The position numbers and the translations under genes were made by a program. The notes below the pieces were generated by a model. The model was not told the DNA's origin and did no database searches. It worked only from the letters and a program-made list of their open reading frames with translations. From positions 296,782 to 324,524 of the forward strand of contig BJOX01000211.1 in NCBI GenBank assembly GCA_009731375.1: DNA of 27,743 bases. Direction: 5' to 3'. Of the stretch, positions 9,760 to 20,184 are shown piece after piece. This stretch comes from Paulinella micropora (lineage: Eukaryota > Cercozoa > Imbricatea > Euglyphida). Within the stretch, counting starts at the first letter, position 1. Each line of letters starts with the position of its first letter.

Positions 9760-10072
9760 CCGTCCAGTGTTGCATAGCCCGGGCTAGGTCCCTTCGGGGG
9801 TTTAGGCCTTATACAATGTCATCATTGTAGCTTGCGCAAGCTTACGGTGCTCAAAACACTTGGACTAACGGCTTCCTTTTCTTTCTCTTCGTCCTTATCC
9901 TCACCACTCTCCATTCCTAGATTGCCTTTTTCTTCAACGTCCTACCTCCTCTTCTTTTTTCCAGAACACAGTCTACCCGTGATTCCCATCCCGGACACAT
10001 GCACAGTACACAAATTACTGTTTGATGTGAAATTGCGTTCCTTTGCAAGCACTACATTCCTTTGCGACATCT
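9760..10072 (+). other. 3' untranslated tail of the non-LTR element
   Basis: This tail has three compact foldable motifs: CCC-TTCG-GGG near 9790-9800, ACAATG-TCAT-CATTGT at 9813-9828, and a 14-bp perfect palindrome AGCTTGCGCAAGCT at 9829-9842. A pyrimidine-rich stretch follows, and the tail ends at (CTAT)n. R2-type elements use a folded 3' UTR as the binding site for their RT; that role here is inferred. Confidence 0.55.
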
Positions 10073-10073
10073 C

Positions 10074-10126
<53 letters not shown>

Positions 10127-10202
10127 ATTATATATAGTATCAAGACTATCAACAGAAACATCATCTATCTTTCTATCTATGTGCCTGTCTATCCATCTAT
10201 CC

Positions 10203-10260
<58 letters not shown>

Positions 10261-10338
10261 GTATCTATCTATCCATCAACAAAAACATCGAGAGCGAGCC
10301 TGGAGCTGCTAGGTCAGTTATTACAAAATTTCTATCTG

Positions 10339-10403
<65 letters not shown>

Positions 10404-10539
10404 GTATGTATCTATCTAGCTATCTATCTAGCTACCTATCTACTTATCTATCTACCTATCTACCTATCAATCTACCTATCTACTTATCTACCTATCTATC
10501 TATCTATCTATCTATCTACCTATCAACCTATCTACCTAC

Positions 10540-10588
<49 letters not shown>

Positions 10589-10610
10589 CATCTATCTACA
10601 TACCGATATA
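10073..10610. repeat. (CTAT)n microsatellite, downstream block
   Basis: CTAT tetramers occupy 10073-10128, about 10160-10275 and about 10331-10610. The last block has many CTAC, GTAT and AGCT variants. Tyr-Leu-Ser-Ile repeat frames here are not genes. Confidence 0.95.
10275..10315 (+). repeat. 46-bp unit embedded in CTAT array, copy 2
   Basis: ATCAAC, AAAACATCGAGAGCGA and GGAGCTGCTAGGTC recur here as in 6264-6309, with a 5-bp shortening in the middle. Like copy 1 it is bordered by CTAT repeats on its left side. Confidence 0.75.
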
Positions 10611-10615
10611 CCTAT

Positions 10616-10920
10616 CAAACTATCTATCATGTATATATTTAGATATTTTGCTGACATATAAAACAACGGATCCTGTGTCCAGTAATGACTTAATTCAAGC
10701 GCGATTGTACACCGTGACAGCGAAGAAGAGTGGGCTTGTACCAGAGGCGGTATGTCATGCATGTATGGATTGGGAGATGGATGGGTGGAAGGATGGTAGG
10801 GTGGGTGGAGTGGGTGGGATGGGATGGGATGGGATGGGATAGATAGATAGATAGATCTATCTCGATCTGTATATGTGGATATATTGCTGGAGTGATGAAT
10901 CGTATCTGGATGTGCATGGG

Positions 10921-10976
<56 letters not shown>

Positions 10977-11030
10977 ATGTATATATATATATATCTTTAT
11001 AGATATCTTTTACAGATGTCCAGAATCTTC
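10616..11030. repeat. Short unique stretch with (GGGAT)n, (GATA)n and (TA)n
   Basis: About 170 bp of unique sequence is followed by GGGAT pentamers (about 10815-10840), GATA tetramers and a TA dinucleotide array (about 10924-10995). No gene is visible. Confidence 0.8.
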
Positions 11031-11051
11031 TCAAGCAGCAGGTAACAGACA

Positions 11052-11357
11052 AACATATACATACATACATACATACATACACATACATACATACATACAT
11101 ACACACATACATACATACATACATACATACATACATACATACATACATACATACATACATACATACATACATACATACATGCATGCATTACATGCATACA
11201 TGCATGTATGCATACATAACATACATACATACATACATACCATACCATACCATACCATACCATACATGCATACGTACATAACATAACATAACATAACATA
11301 ACATAACATAACACAACGTACATACATACATACATACATACATACATGCATACATAA

Positions 11358-11422
<65 letters not shown>

Positions 11423-11841
11423 CATGCATACATACATACATGCATACATACATACACACATACATACATACATACATACATACTACCTAGGTACGTACGT
11501 ACGTACGTACATACGTACGTACGTATGTGCTTACATACAGACGTACAGACATACAGACATACATACATACAGGCATAGATACACACATACATCATACGTA
11601 AATACATACATGCATACATACATACACATACATACATACATACATACATACATACATACATACATGCATGCATGCATGCATGCATACATACATACATACA
11701 TACATACATACATACATACATACAAACAGACATACAGACATGCATACATGCATACATACATACATACATACATACATACATAAATATATATATACAGACA
11801 TACATACAGACATACATACATACATATATACATACATACAG

Positions 11842-11872
<31 letters not shown>
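11052..11872. repeat. (CATA)n array with (CATAC)n, (ACATA)n and (CGTA)n sub-blocks
   Basis: Over 800 bp of CATA tetramers. Pentamer blocks lie at about 11240-11265 and 11277-11312, a CA/TA dinucleotide block at about 11368-11418, and a TACG block at about 11490-11525. The many Tyr-Ile-His or Met-Tyr-Val-Cys frames are not genes. Confidence 0.95.
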
Positions 11873-11874
11873 AG

Positions 11875-11918
11875 AAGCCAGACTCATGGCGCAGTTCCAG
11901 CAGCAAGAAGAGAGTCTG

Positions 11919-11923
<5 letters not shown>
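11875..11923. repeat. Small hairpin in the spacer between CATA and CT arrays
   Basis: AAGCCAGACTC at 11875-11885 can pair with GAGTCTGGGCTT at 11912-11923, with one bulged base and a loop of about 26 nt. This is the only non-repetitive sequence for several hundred bases. Confidence 0.5.
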
Positions 11924-12015
<92 letters not shown>

Positions 12016-12598
12016 TCNNNNNNNNNNNNNNNNNNNNNNNNNNNNNNNNNNNNNNNNNNNNNNNNNNNNNNNNNNNNNNNNNNNNNNNNNNNNNNNNNNN
12101 NNNNNNNNNNNNNNNNNNNNNNNNNNNNNNNNNNNNNNNNNNNNNNNNNNNNNNNNNNNNNNNNNNNNNNNNNNNNNNNNNNNNNNNNNNNNNNNNNNNN
12201 NNNNNNNNNNNNNNNNNNNNNNNNNNNNNNNNNNNNNNNNNNNNNNNNNNNNNNNNNNNNNNNNNNNNNNNNNNNNNNNNNNNNNNNNNNNNNNNNNNNN
12301 NNNNNNNNNNNNNNNNNNNNNNNNNNNNNNNNNNNNNNNNNNNNNNNNNNNNNNNNNNNNNNNNNNNNNNNNNNNNNNNNNNNNNNNNNNNNNNNNNNNN
12401 NNNNNNNNNNNNNNNNNNNNNNNNNNNNNNNNNNNNNNNNNNNNNNNNNNNNNNNNNNNNNNNNNNNNNNNNNNNNNNNNNNNNNNNNNNNNNNNNNNNN
12501 NNNNNNNNNNNNNNNNNNNNNNNNNNNNNNNNNNNNNNNNNNNNNNNNNNNNNNNNNNNNNNNNNNNNNNNNNNNNNNNNNNNNNNNNNNNNNNNNNN

Positions 12599-12631
<33 letters not shown>

Positions 12632-12638
12632 TTTTCTT

Positions 12639-12686
<48 letters not shown>

Positions 12687-12692
12687 TCTCTC
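11924..12692. repeat. (CT)n array with 581-N gap
   Basis: CT dinucleotides flank 581 Ns (12018-12598) on both sides. The gap probably hides more CT repeat. Long open frames crossing it are not real. Confidence 0.95.
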
Positions 12693-13028
12693 CCTCCCTC
12701 TTGCTGACCAGCCATCAACCTTCTGTACACGCCTTTTTTTTTCGCAAGCACTGTTTTAATAGAATCTTGCCACTCGTAGAGCTGAGTGGGAAGTAGAGGA
12801 GATGAAATGGAAGAGGTATCAAGAGACACAAAAAGAAACATGAAGTGTAAAAAAAAAAAAAAAAAAAAAGCAGTCACGCTTGCTGGCCGCGTTTGATTTG
12901 TGGCTGGCTGGTTTGTTCCAATGCAAAATATAAGCGTTTGCACACAGGACAATGCTATCTTCTATTAATATTTGTTTACCTGTTCATTCAGGTGCGGCTA
13001 TTCAAGGCTGAGCAAGAGAACCTGCTCC
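12693..13028. other. Unique sequence without recognisable gene
   Basis: About 330 bp of mixed sequence including an A-run near 12850. No supported coding region. Confidence 0.5.
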
Positions 13029-13303
13029 AGGTATGTATGTATGTATGTATGTATGTAATGTAATGTAATGTAAAGTAATGTAAATGTAAATGTAAATGTA
13101 AATGTAAATGTAACTGTAAACGTAAACGTAAATGTAAATGTAAAGGTAAAGGTAGAGGTAAAGGTCAATGTCAATGTCAATGTAACAATGTCAACGTCAA
13201 TGTCAATGTCAATGTCAATGTAAATGTAAATGTAAATGTAACAATGTCAATGTCAATGTCAATGTAAATGTAAATGTAAATGTAAATGTAAATGTAAATG
13301 TAC
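13029..13303. repeat. (GTAT)n then GTAAAT / GTCAAT hexamer array
   Basis: GTAT tetramers and GTAAT pentamers give way to a hexamer array with two alternating families, GTAAAT and GTCAAT, plus GTAAAG and GTAAAC variants. It is not telomere-like in G content. Confidence 0.9.
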
Positions 13304-13310
13304 TTCATAT

Positions 13311-13500
13311 GTAGGCGCAGATAGGTAAATATGTCACTTTCATAATACCCCGGTACAGACCATAGTACCTTAAGAGATTGTGACAATAACAGTATCTCGG
13401 AAGTTAAAACTAGGTAACGATAATATTAACAGTAACCGGTAGTACATTTTTACACCGGAATAATTATTATCGGCCGGACAACGAGGAATGTCGGTTCTTT
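13311..13500 (+). repeat. 190-bp direct repeat, copy 1
   Basis: This segment matches 14494-14688 with substitutions and small indels. Shared blocks include GCGCAGATA, GTACAGACCATA, AAAACTAGGTAACGATAA, CAGTAACCGG and TTTTTACACCGGAATAATTA. The offset is 1183 bp. The pair could be LTRs of a very short element or two insertions of a dispersed repeat. Confidence 0.75.
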
Positions 13501-13770
13501 CAAAAACTTCTCAACGACCTCAGGATCGGCGAAATCCTTCAAGTTGGCGACCAGGATGTCCAATGCAGTCCTTCAAAAGTCACAAGTGAAGGCGCTTACC
13601 TCATGACAGGTCGAAACAAGTACTTCACTAGGTGTTGACGGAAAAATACAACGTTGCGATAAGATATCATCTACGACTCGAGGATCTTCCGGCATTGTAC
13701 GTTATGGCAAATGTCATAAGTGGGCGAGGCTTACGAGATCTACAGGAATGCCGCTGGAAGAAACGATATT

Positions 13771-13996
13771 TCTTTCTACGCAAAGTACATGAACAAAAGT
13801 GCAGGTAAATTCAAAAGAATAATCGAAAGTACGTGTTGTCGGAGCATGATCTTAAACCCCCCCCCCCCCTTTTTTTTTCGACATTTCTTTCTACGCAAAG
13901 TATTTATAATACATGAACAAAAGTGCAGGTAAATTCAAAAGAATAATTGAAAGTACGTGTTGTCGGAGCATAATCTTTAACCCCCCCCCCCCTTTT
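13771..13996 (+). repeat. 115-bp tandem duplication ending in poly-C/poly-T
   Basis: TCTTTCTACGCAAAGTA starts copies at 13771 and 13886. Both continue through CATGAACAAAAGTGCAGG and AGTACGTGTTGTCGGAGCAT to a C-run followed by a T-run. Copy 2 has an extra TTTATAATA. Near identity indicates a recent duplication. Confidence 0.85.
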
Positions 13997-14154
13997 TTTT
14001 TTTTCTTGTCTCTTGTATCTACTTATTTATCTTCTACCCCCCTCCCTATGCATCTGCCTCGTTTTTTCTACTCCCCTTAGGCACCGGGCACGTTGTCTGC
14101 CTCGTTTTGAAGAAGAAGCGTTTCCTGTCCAGTGACTACGAGTCAGTCTATATC

Positions 14155-14157
14155 TAC

Positions 14158-14203
<46 letters not shown>

Positions 14204-14493
14204 CTATCTATCTATTCATACCTCCCTGCAGTTCAAAATTCAAATTCAAATTTAGATTCAGAAACTTAACTTAAAACTCAAATTTGTATTCCGAATTTGA
14301 CAATACGCTACAAATTGAAGACAGAATAACGACATAGTAGCTAAAACGAGGAAGCAGCGAATACTATGATCTTCCGTAAAAGATCGGGGTTCAGCAACCA
14401 CTGAACACCGAAAGAAGGTAATACCTACAGTCTATTCATATTTACCTCTATACCGCAATATAGATGGTTCTCGTCTAACCGGGGAGGGGGATT
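14155..14493. other. (CTAT)n tract and non-coding spacer
   Basis: A CTAT array lies at about 14155-14215. The rest is AT-rich unique sequence with several AAATTCAAATT-like motifs and no supported gene. Confidence 0.6.
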
Positions 14494-14688
14494 GTAAGCG
14501 CAGATAAGTAAATATGCCCTACTTTTATAATGCCCTGGTACAGACCATATGTACCGTACCAGACTGAGACAAGAACAATATCTCTTAAAACTAGGTAACG
14601 ATAAGATCAACAACAGTAACCGGAACTATCTTTTTACACCGGAATAATTATTATAGTAAGGCCGGACAACGACGAACGTCGTTTCTTT
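14494..14688 (+). repeat. 190-bp direct repeat, copy 2
   Basis: This is the second copy of the repeat at 13311-13500, in the same orientation. Confidence 0.75.
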
Positions 14689-15962
14689 GCCTTAGTTGTT
14701 TTTGGCTCTGACATTCTCACACATTTTCCCACAATATTTTAGTAATGGTTTATTTATCCCTCGTAAAGAGGAGGATTGGAATACTGGTGTAGTGCTTGGG
14801 TTGAGTCAGAGATAAAGTAGGCCATAAACAGTACATTTTCTTTTCGATCTTGACCGGAAAAAATAATAAAATTATAAAAAAAACAAAATAAAATAAATTA
14901 AAATAAAACAAAAAATAAAATAAAATCAAGAAAAGGGGCGGAAAATAATATAATATAAAATAAAATAAAATAAAAAACAAAATAAAATTCTAAGTTGAGA
15001 AAAAAAAACGGAAGGACCAAGACGCAAGTCGGTGTGGAAAGGATAGAATCACGTTATGGCGCGAGAGACGATTCAGTACCACGCTTCCCGCAAGAGAAAC
15101 CACTGACGCAGGGCAAGAATTCCTTTGATGTTTGTTAGGTGGGTTTGTTTTTTCTTTTTTGAGGAATCTTTTTGTTGCGTGGTCCTTGAGACCGCTCCTC
15201 ACATTAAAATTTCGTTCGTTTTAGACATCCCCAGCGGATAGACCACTGCAGGGATGCGAGGCAGGGAGTTGCAGAAAATAAATAAGAGCCGAGATGGCGA
15301 CCGTAACACTTGCTGGACATCATAAGATACAGAGGCGGAAGATGGCGGTGTGTCTTCAGAGCGCGAAAAGTTTTACTTCACTCAAGCAGGGATCTGGAAG
15401 TCGGGAGTGTTGAATTGTCTAATTTTGCGGGTGTAGGTTGCCTCTCGGAGAACATTAACAAGTCGGGAATCCACCAGCAAGGACGCAAGCTGCGAGAGAC
15501 AGGTGGCATTACGAGTCTCGACGGACCCAGACATCTTGACTAGGATACACTGTGTGTGCAATTGAGCGTCAGCTGTTATGACACAGTCTCCAGCCAAGTG
15601 TGGTTTGGGTTGATTGTGGTTTGGGTTGATTCATGGTTACGCGAGAGGCATTTTCCCTGTCATCCCATGCAGATAAGAACGGAAATTGTGTCGTAGACGG
15701 CCGGCTATACTCTCTTGAAGTTTTCTCGCCACCAATCCCTCTTTTCTTCGGCTCCGGTCGACAAAATTCTTTGGCGAGAGGTGGGGCTGGAACCAGTTTT
15801 TTCGCACTTTTTCTGCAGTGTTTCGCAAAAATCAAATTGTTTGGAGGAAGTGTTGTCTTTTTTGGGTCAATGCAAAGCCGTGCTCTGAGAAGCAATGGTT
15901 CACTGGCACACAGCACGCCGTGTAACTCACGAACTGTTTGAAATCCCACTCTTGTGAAAAAA
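14689..15962. other. Non-coding region with A-rich tract and 16-bp tandem repeat
   Basis: An AAAAT/AAATA-rich tract fills about 14870-14990. A perfect 15-bp match (TGGTTTGGGTTGATT) is repeated at 15601 and 15617. Positions 15633-15941 form a 102-codon ATG frame in the same frame as the gene starting at 15963, separated by TGA 15939-15941. I recognise no domain in it. The promoter or 5' UTR of the downstream gene probably lies here. Confidence 0.5.
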
Positions 15963-16749
15963 ATGGTAGACACGGGTCGTTTCGTGCATCCCAATAACAT
16001 TCCTCCAACAGTTTCTGTGGAGGAATTCGACCGCCAAGTGAAAATCGCGCACTCACCCTGCGCTCAGCCATTTGTATGCTCGGTGCTCTTGAGAGACTTT
16101 ATGGATGGTAAGCTGGACGCCTCTGCAGTGCTGAGGAGTGGCACATGTCGACACGCGCTGTGTGGGACTCATGCGCCATCATTGACGAAAGAAGCCATCG
16201 CAGCAGGTGAGATGACCCTTAGATGAACTGTTGATGATAGTCGAAAAAAATGCCCCTTTCCCTGAAGGACTCCCCTTGATATTTAGTGTTTGACCTTTCT
16301 GCATGTTTCCAGGTCTGTTAACAAAGGATGGGAAGCCATCGCCAACCGCAGGCCAGTTTGCGAGCAGGAGCTTGTCTTTTCGGGTCAAGACATTGGTCGA
16401 CAACTTGGCATTAATGACGGCAAAAAGCGAGGCCAATGCTCAGGAGACTGTCACAACGCCAGCCTCGAAAGATGCTCGCCAGGGTTTCGCCAACAAATTG
16501 GCTCGTTGCAGCAAGGGCAAGCTTCAAATTTTCAACAAGATCAGACAACGCAAAGCGGCATACAAGCACAGCACTGGGTTGAATGGACGTCTTCGTTGCC
16601 GTCCGCGCCTTCATCCAAAGAAGACTCCTGTCAAAGTCACAATAAATGCGATCCACCTACATTCCAACCCCAAGGACATCCATCAAGAAAAAAGCACGCG
16701 CACAGACACGCCAGACGCATGGTACCAAGACAACATAACTGGAATCTAG
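15963..16749 (+). CDS. Hypothetical protein, two exons (226 aa)
   Basis: Proposed exons are 15963-16206 and 16313-16749. The 106-nt intron begins GTGAGATG and ends TTTCCAG. The exon junction restores one glycine codon and the two frames join without a stop. The ATG has an AAAAAAATGG context and is the first Met after an in-frame TGA at 15939. The N-terminal half has Cys33, Cys39, Cys62, Cys67 and His70, which might bind a metal. The C-terminal half is strongly basic (Lys/Arg/Gln, for example KIRQRKAAYKH) and could bind nucleic acid. I recognise no family. It may be a host gene or a piece of an unknown element; it sits about 730 bp upstream of the piggyBac insertion. Confidence 0.55.
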
Positions 16750-17084
16750 ACCTGGGTGATTACGCCATTAACGAAGTGTCACCGGTGTAACTACTTTGAC
16801 CCGTGGTTTAGTTGTTTTGGTCGTAGGAACATCAAAATTCTTACTACCACCTCGTCCCTCCCCCCCACCCTCCCTCCCTCGATGGCAGGAGCTGTCCTCC
16901 GACATCGTCACAAAGACTAGAAAGATGATCCTAGACTTAGTATCAGATTGTACCTTTGAATGCAAGATACCTTATCTAAACCTTTCTCGCAAAGCAGAGG
17001 GAGAGAAAGAGCGCGCGCGATTGCTGTCGAAGAGTCAGTTTCACTTGTTTGTACTTACTACTACAACTACTACTACAACTACTA

Positions 17085-17120
<36 letters not shown>

Positions 17121-17475
17121 GTTTGTTTCGCAGTTTCATGCATAACAGTAAGACAGTATTCATTTCATTTTTTCGGTAGTTCATTAGTAATTCTAATAAT
17201 CACAGAAAAATATCAACTTTAATAAATTTCTCCCACCAGCTTTCTTGTCCGCACAATTTGCACATAGGAAAAGCAACGTTGCAAGTTTATTTCAATTGAT
17301 ATTTCAAGCGTTTGCTAATCCACCCAATGTCACCATCACTATTACTAGTATTAACTCAGGAAACAAAACAGTAATTTAGAATTTTTTACGCAAGCAGTTT
17401 TAATAAATACTTGCGACTTGTACTGTTATACTAGTTATAGAGCTGCAAAATAGAAACGAAACATGAATTTCTATA
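16750..17475. other. Intergenic region with (TAC)n
   Basis: A pyrimidine-rich tract near 16840-16890 ends in GATGGCAG, a TAC trinucleotide array lies at about 17055-17119, and the rest is AT-rich. No gene is supported. Confidence 0.6.
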
Positions 17476-17479
17476 TTAA

Positions 17480-17493
17480 CCCTTAACCGATTT
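17480..17493 (+). repeat. piggyBac left terminal inverted repeat
   Basis: CCCTTAACCGATTT directly follows TTAA and pairs with 20329-20342 (13 of 14 positions). Confidence 0.9.
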
Positions 17494-17495
17494 CA

Positions 17496-17527
17496 ATCCC
17501 AAAAGTGGCTTCAATCCCCAAAAGTGG
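17496..17527 (+). repeat. piggyBac left subterminal repeats
   Basis: ATCCCAAAAGTGG at 17496-17508 and ATCCCCAAAAGTGG at 17514-17527 are spaced 18 bp start to start. They are probably transposase binding sites, by analogy with other piggyBac elements. Confidence 0.8.
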
Positions 17528-17758
17528 TTTGAATTTTTGAGTTGAATGAAAACATAAATACCAATCGAAACAAGCTGTACTACGCTGCAAATTTAATATT
17601 TACGTGTTGGGGAAGCTATCTGTGAAAACCAGAATGTCATAGCTTTTCTAGAAGTGACTTAAATATGAAACTGAAACCAGGCACCAATCACTTTTTTTCA
17701 CGAATTTTCGTTGCCTTTTTTTACGTGGCGAGGACCTTTTTTTTTTTTTTTCAACATC

Positions 17759-20152
17759 ATGTCTGCGCACCAAGAGCTTCTCACAGTCCGTGTGCGTCTT
17801 CCGGTCAGGGAATTTGGTGAGGCTTATGCCAAACAAAAATGGCCTGATGACTGGAAGACGAGGGAGATTGAGGGTACTGTTTCTCGACAGTATGGTCGTA
17901 CAAAAGACAAGTTTTGGATGAAGTGGGATGCGGAGGATGAAGACGATTCCATGATGATTGCTTCGGAGATTATCAAATACAGAATTGAAGGGAGTGGCTC
18001 TGCCGATAACGGCATACTTGGGCAAGGCCAGGAAATCGACGGAGATGCCAAAAATGCAATAAATGCTGGGTAGACTTGTTTTTCTTGAACCTCGAATTTT
18101 TCTTGTGATGTCGAATGGTTTCTCTGCGTGTTTGCAGTGAGGACGGCTTGATACCCAGCGACCCTGATGACGATGACTATGTGTACCTATCCCTACCTGG
18201 TTTCAGCTATTTTGTGCAATTTGCTTCTGTTTTGTTGTCGGCCAAGGACGATGCTGGAAGTATAGTAGATTTCTGTACTTCCATACATGCATCGGCGTTG
18301 GCTGTCAGTATTCCTTACTGTACTGTTTTCCAACAGACCGCCAGAGTCGGGGGATGAGTCGGGTAGTTCAATCGATGAAGAGGATCAAAAAGAAGGAGAT
18401 ATGGACAACAAACGAGCCCCTCATCCCAGCGACTCACTTGTCAGTGACGATGATGTCGAAGAAGATGAGGGGTCTGGTGAAGACGAGGAGGAGGATCCGG
18501 CACTAGAGATTGACGAAGGCGATAGCCTACCTGCCAGTGAGTTCAAAGATGTCAAAGAATGGAAGGTGGGTGTTGCACCTCCTCGTGTGCTGCCGGCATT
18601 CGAAGGGCAGTCCAGGGCATCACTTTCTGTGCGTTCCCCCGACCTCCTCAGTATGGTGGATATTTTCTTTATGTTCTTACCCACGCAATTCTGGCAGAAT
18701 GTCACAAGAAACACCAACAAGTATGCAACCTGGAAACGTAATCTCAACCCCTCAGAGCGTCAGCGGCCTTGGGTACCCGTGACACTATCTGACATACTTT
18801 CATTTTTGGCGATCCTTATAATGATGGGGGTGATGGGGTTGCCTGCTGAAACAGATTATTGGATTGGCGCTGTGTCAGACTTCTGGCAGTGGCCAGACCT
18901 TGCAAGCATCATGGGGTACGTGAGGTATCAGAATATCAAACGTTATTTTCATCTCACTGACCCCCGTCTGGCAGCTCCTCGTGACTCCCCTCAGTATGAC
19001 AAACTTTTCAATGTTCGAGTCTTTATTGAGATTATACAAGAAAATTTTCCTAGGCTGTGGGAATTGGGTCAGTGGGTGTCAATCGACGAGGGAATGATCC
19101 CTTTTAAAGGGCGTACCTACCTCAGGCAATACTTACCGAAAAAACCCATCAAATGGGGATTCAAACTGTTTGCTCTGTGCTGTTCAGTAACAGGCTATTT
19201 TTATACGCTGCTTTGTTATGAGGGTGAGGGAACGGTGCAGGACGATTCTGGGCACGGAATGACGTATGCAGTTGTTATGAAGCTTTTAGACCTAGCCGGC
19301 ATCGACCAAAGCGGCAGGATCATCGCTTTAGATAGGTTTTACACAGGGCTGCAGTTGTTTTTTGACTGTGTCCTAAAGAGGGGCATCAACTGCATTGGCA
19401 CTGTTGTCAAACCCAGGCTGAGGGCGGCAAAGGAGCTACTGGACGAAGTCAAGAAGAATAGTGACCGGGGCACGTCCGCAATGGCCACTTGGAGTCATAA
19501 CGGAGTCACTATGCATGCTGTTGCTTGGAAAGACACCCAGGTGGTTTATTTTTTGTCAACTGTGTTGGGGGGTACCATGAGCCACGTCGAAAGGAGGCTG
19601 CATGGGGGGGGTGGAGCTACGGTTCCAGTGAATTGTTTTGAAATTTGCAAGACATACACTCAGCACATGGGCGGCGTTGATACAGGCGATCAGTTACGAC
19701 TTCGTTACGGAGTTGAGAAGGCGGTAAGATTCAACAAGCCTTGGTTCAAGTTATTTGCGGGTTTGTTAGATGTTGCGGTTACAAACACAACTATCATCTA
19801 CAAACAGTTTCATGAAGAAAAAACACGCAAAGACATGCTCAAGGAACTTATTGAGGGTTTGGTGTCTTATGCGGGGCTTTTTGGAGGTTCTAGGAGCGCA
19901 GCGAGGGGCAAGCGTGTGATATGCCCTGGCCATTTGGTAAGTCTTACAAACGAGGCGAGTGATGGTAAGCGCGGCGCGGGTAAGCAGAACTCGGTTTGTT
20001 GTGCGGTGTGTGCTAGTAATGGAATCCGCAAGCGTACCAGTGCTTATTGCAGCGATTGTCGCTATTTTTTTTGCAGAACTGGAGAATGTTTTCCGTGGCA
20101 CACAATCAATCATTTCGTTCCATCTGGGAAATGTAAGAGGCAGCCGTTGTGA
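17759..20152 (+). CDS. piggyBac transposase, three exons (723 aa)
   Basis: Proposed exons are 17759-18069, 18138-18182 and 18337-20152. The introns are 68 and 154 nt, both GT-AG, and all phases match. Exon 1 (104 aa) may form a small domain (KQKWPDDWK, then a Lys/Trp and acidic segment). A Glu/Asp-rich linker follows. The DDE domain keeps its three aspartates: Asp369 in SIDEGMIPFKGR (19085), Asp451 in IALDRFYTG (19331) and Asp567 in HMGGVDTGDQ (19679). The C-terminus has a Cys-rich finger (Cys674, 677, 690, 693, 698, 703, His707, 711) of the type that binds piggyBac ends. The enzyme would excise and insert DNA at TTAA. A transcript starting at 18287 would lack exon 1 but still encode the catalytic core. 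The intact frame suggests recent activity. Confidence 0.88.
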
Positions 20153-20178
20153 CAGTGATTGTCAAGGTTTTATTAGTT

Positions 20179-20184
20179 ATTAAA
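20179..20184 (+). terminator. Possible polyadenylation signal (ATTAAA)
   Basis: ATTAAA lies 27 nt after the transposase stop codon and inside the element. This is a variant of AATAAA and is weak evidence alone. Confidence 0.35.

Larger units (their letters stand above)
6551..10072 (+). mobile_element. Degenerate RLE-type non-LTR retrotransposon in a CTAT microsatellite
   Basis: The body encodes, in order, RT motifs, a Cys-His knuckle (CX2CX7HX4C) and a PD...ELT-type restriction-like endonuclease. This is the gene order of R2/NeSL/Dong-like non-LTR elements. The N-terminal zinc finger and Myb region expected upstream is missing. The open frame instead begins at the CTAT boundary, so the copy looks 5'-truncated, as is usual after target-primed reverse transcription. 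Two frameshifts and a changed RT aspartate make it inactive. A non-coding 3' tail of about 310 bp ends at a second CTAT array. Assignment to the RLE class is firm; the exact clade is not. Confidence 0.85.

Noticed and set aside
11531-12952. A 473-codon minus-strand frame and similar plus-strand frames
   Set aside because: They read through 581 Ns and CT/CATA repeats.
13065-13303. Telomere-like hexamer repeat
   Set aside because: GTAAAT/GTCAAT lacks the G-cluster of known telomere repeats and lies internally.
13409-13639. Short plus-strand open frame with protein-like composition
   Set aside because: About 70 codons, no ATG at a sensible place, and the frame is not kept in the second copy of the 190-bp repeat.
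15569-16071. Minus-strand frames of 143 and 79 codons
   Set aside because: They overlap the better supported plus-strand gene and its upstream region; no recognisable domain or splice support.
16840-17030. Polypyrimidine tract plus GATGGCAG as a possible splice acceptor with a following open frame
   Set aside because: No matching donor or upstream exon could be identified, and the frame is short.
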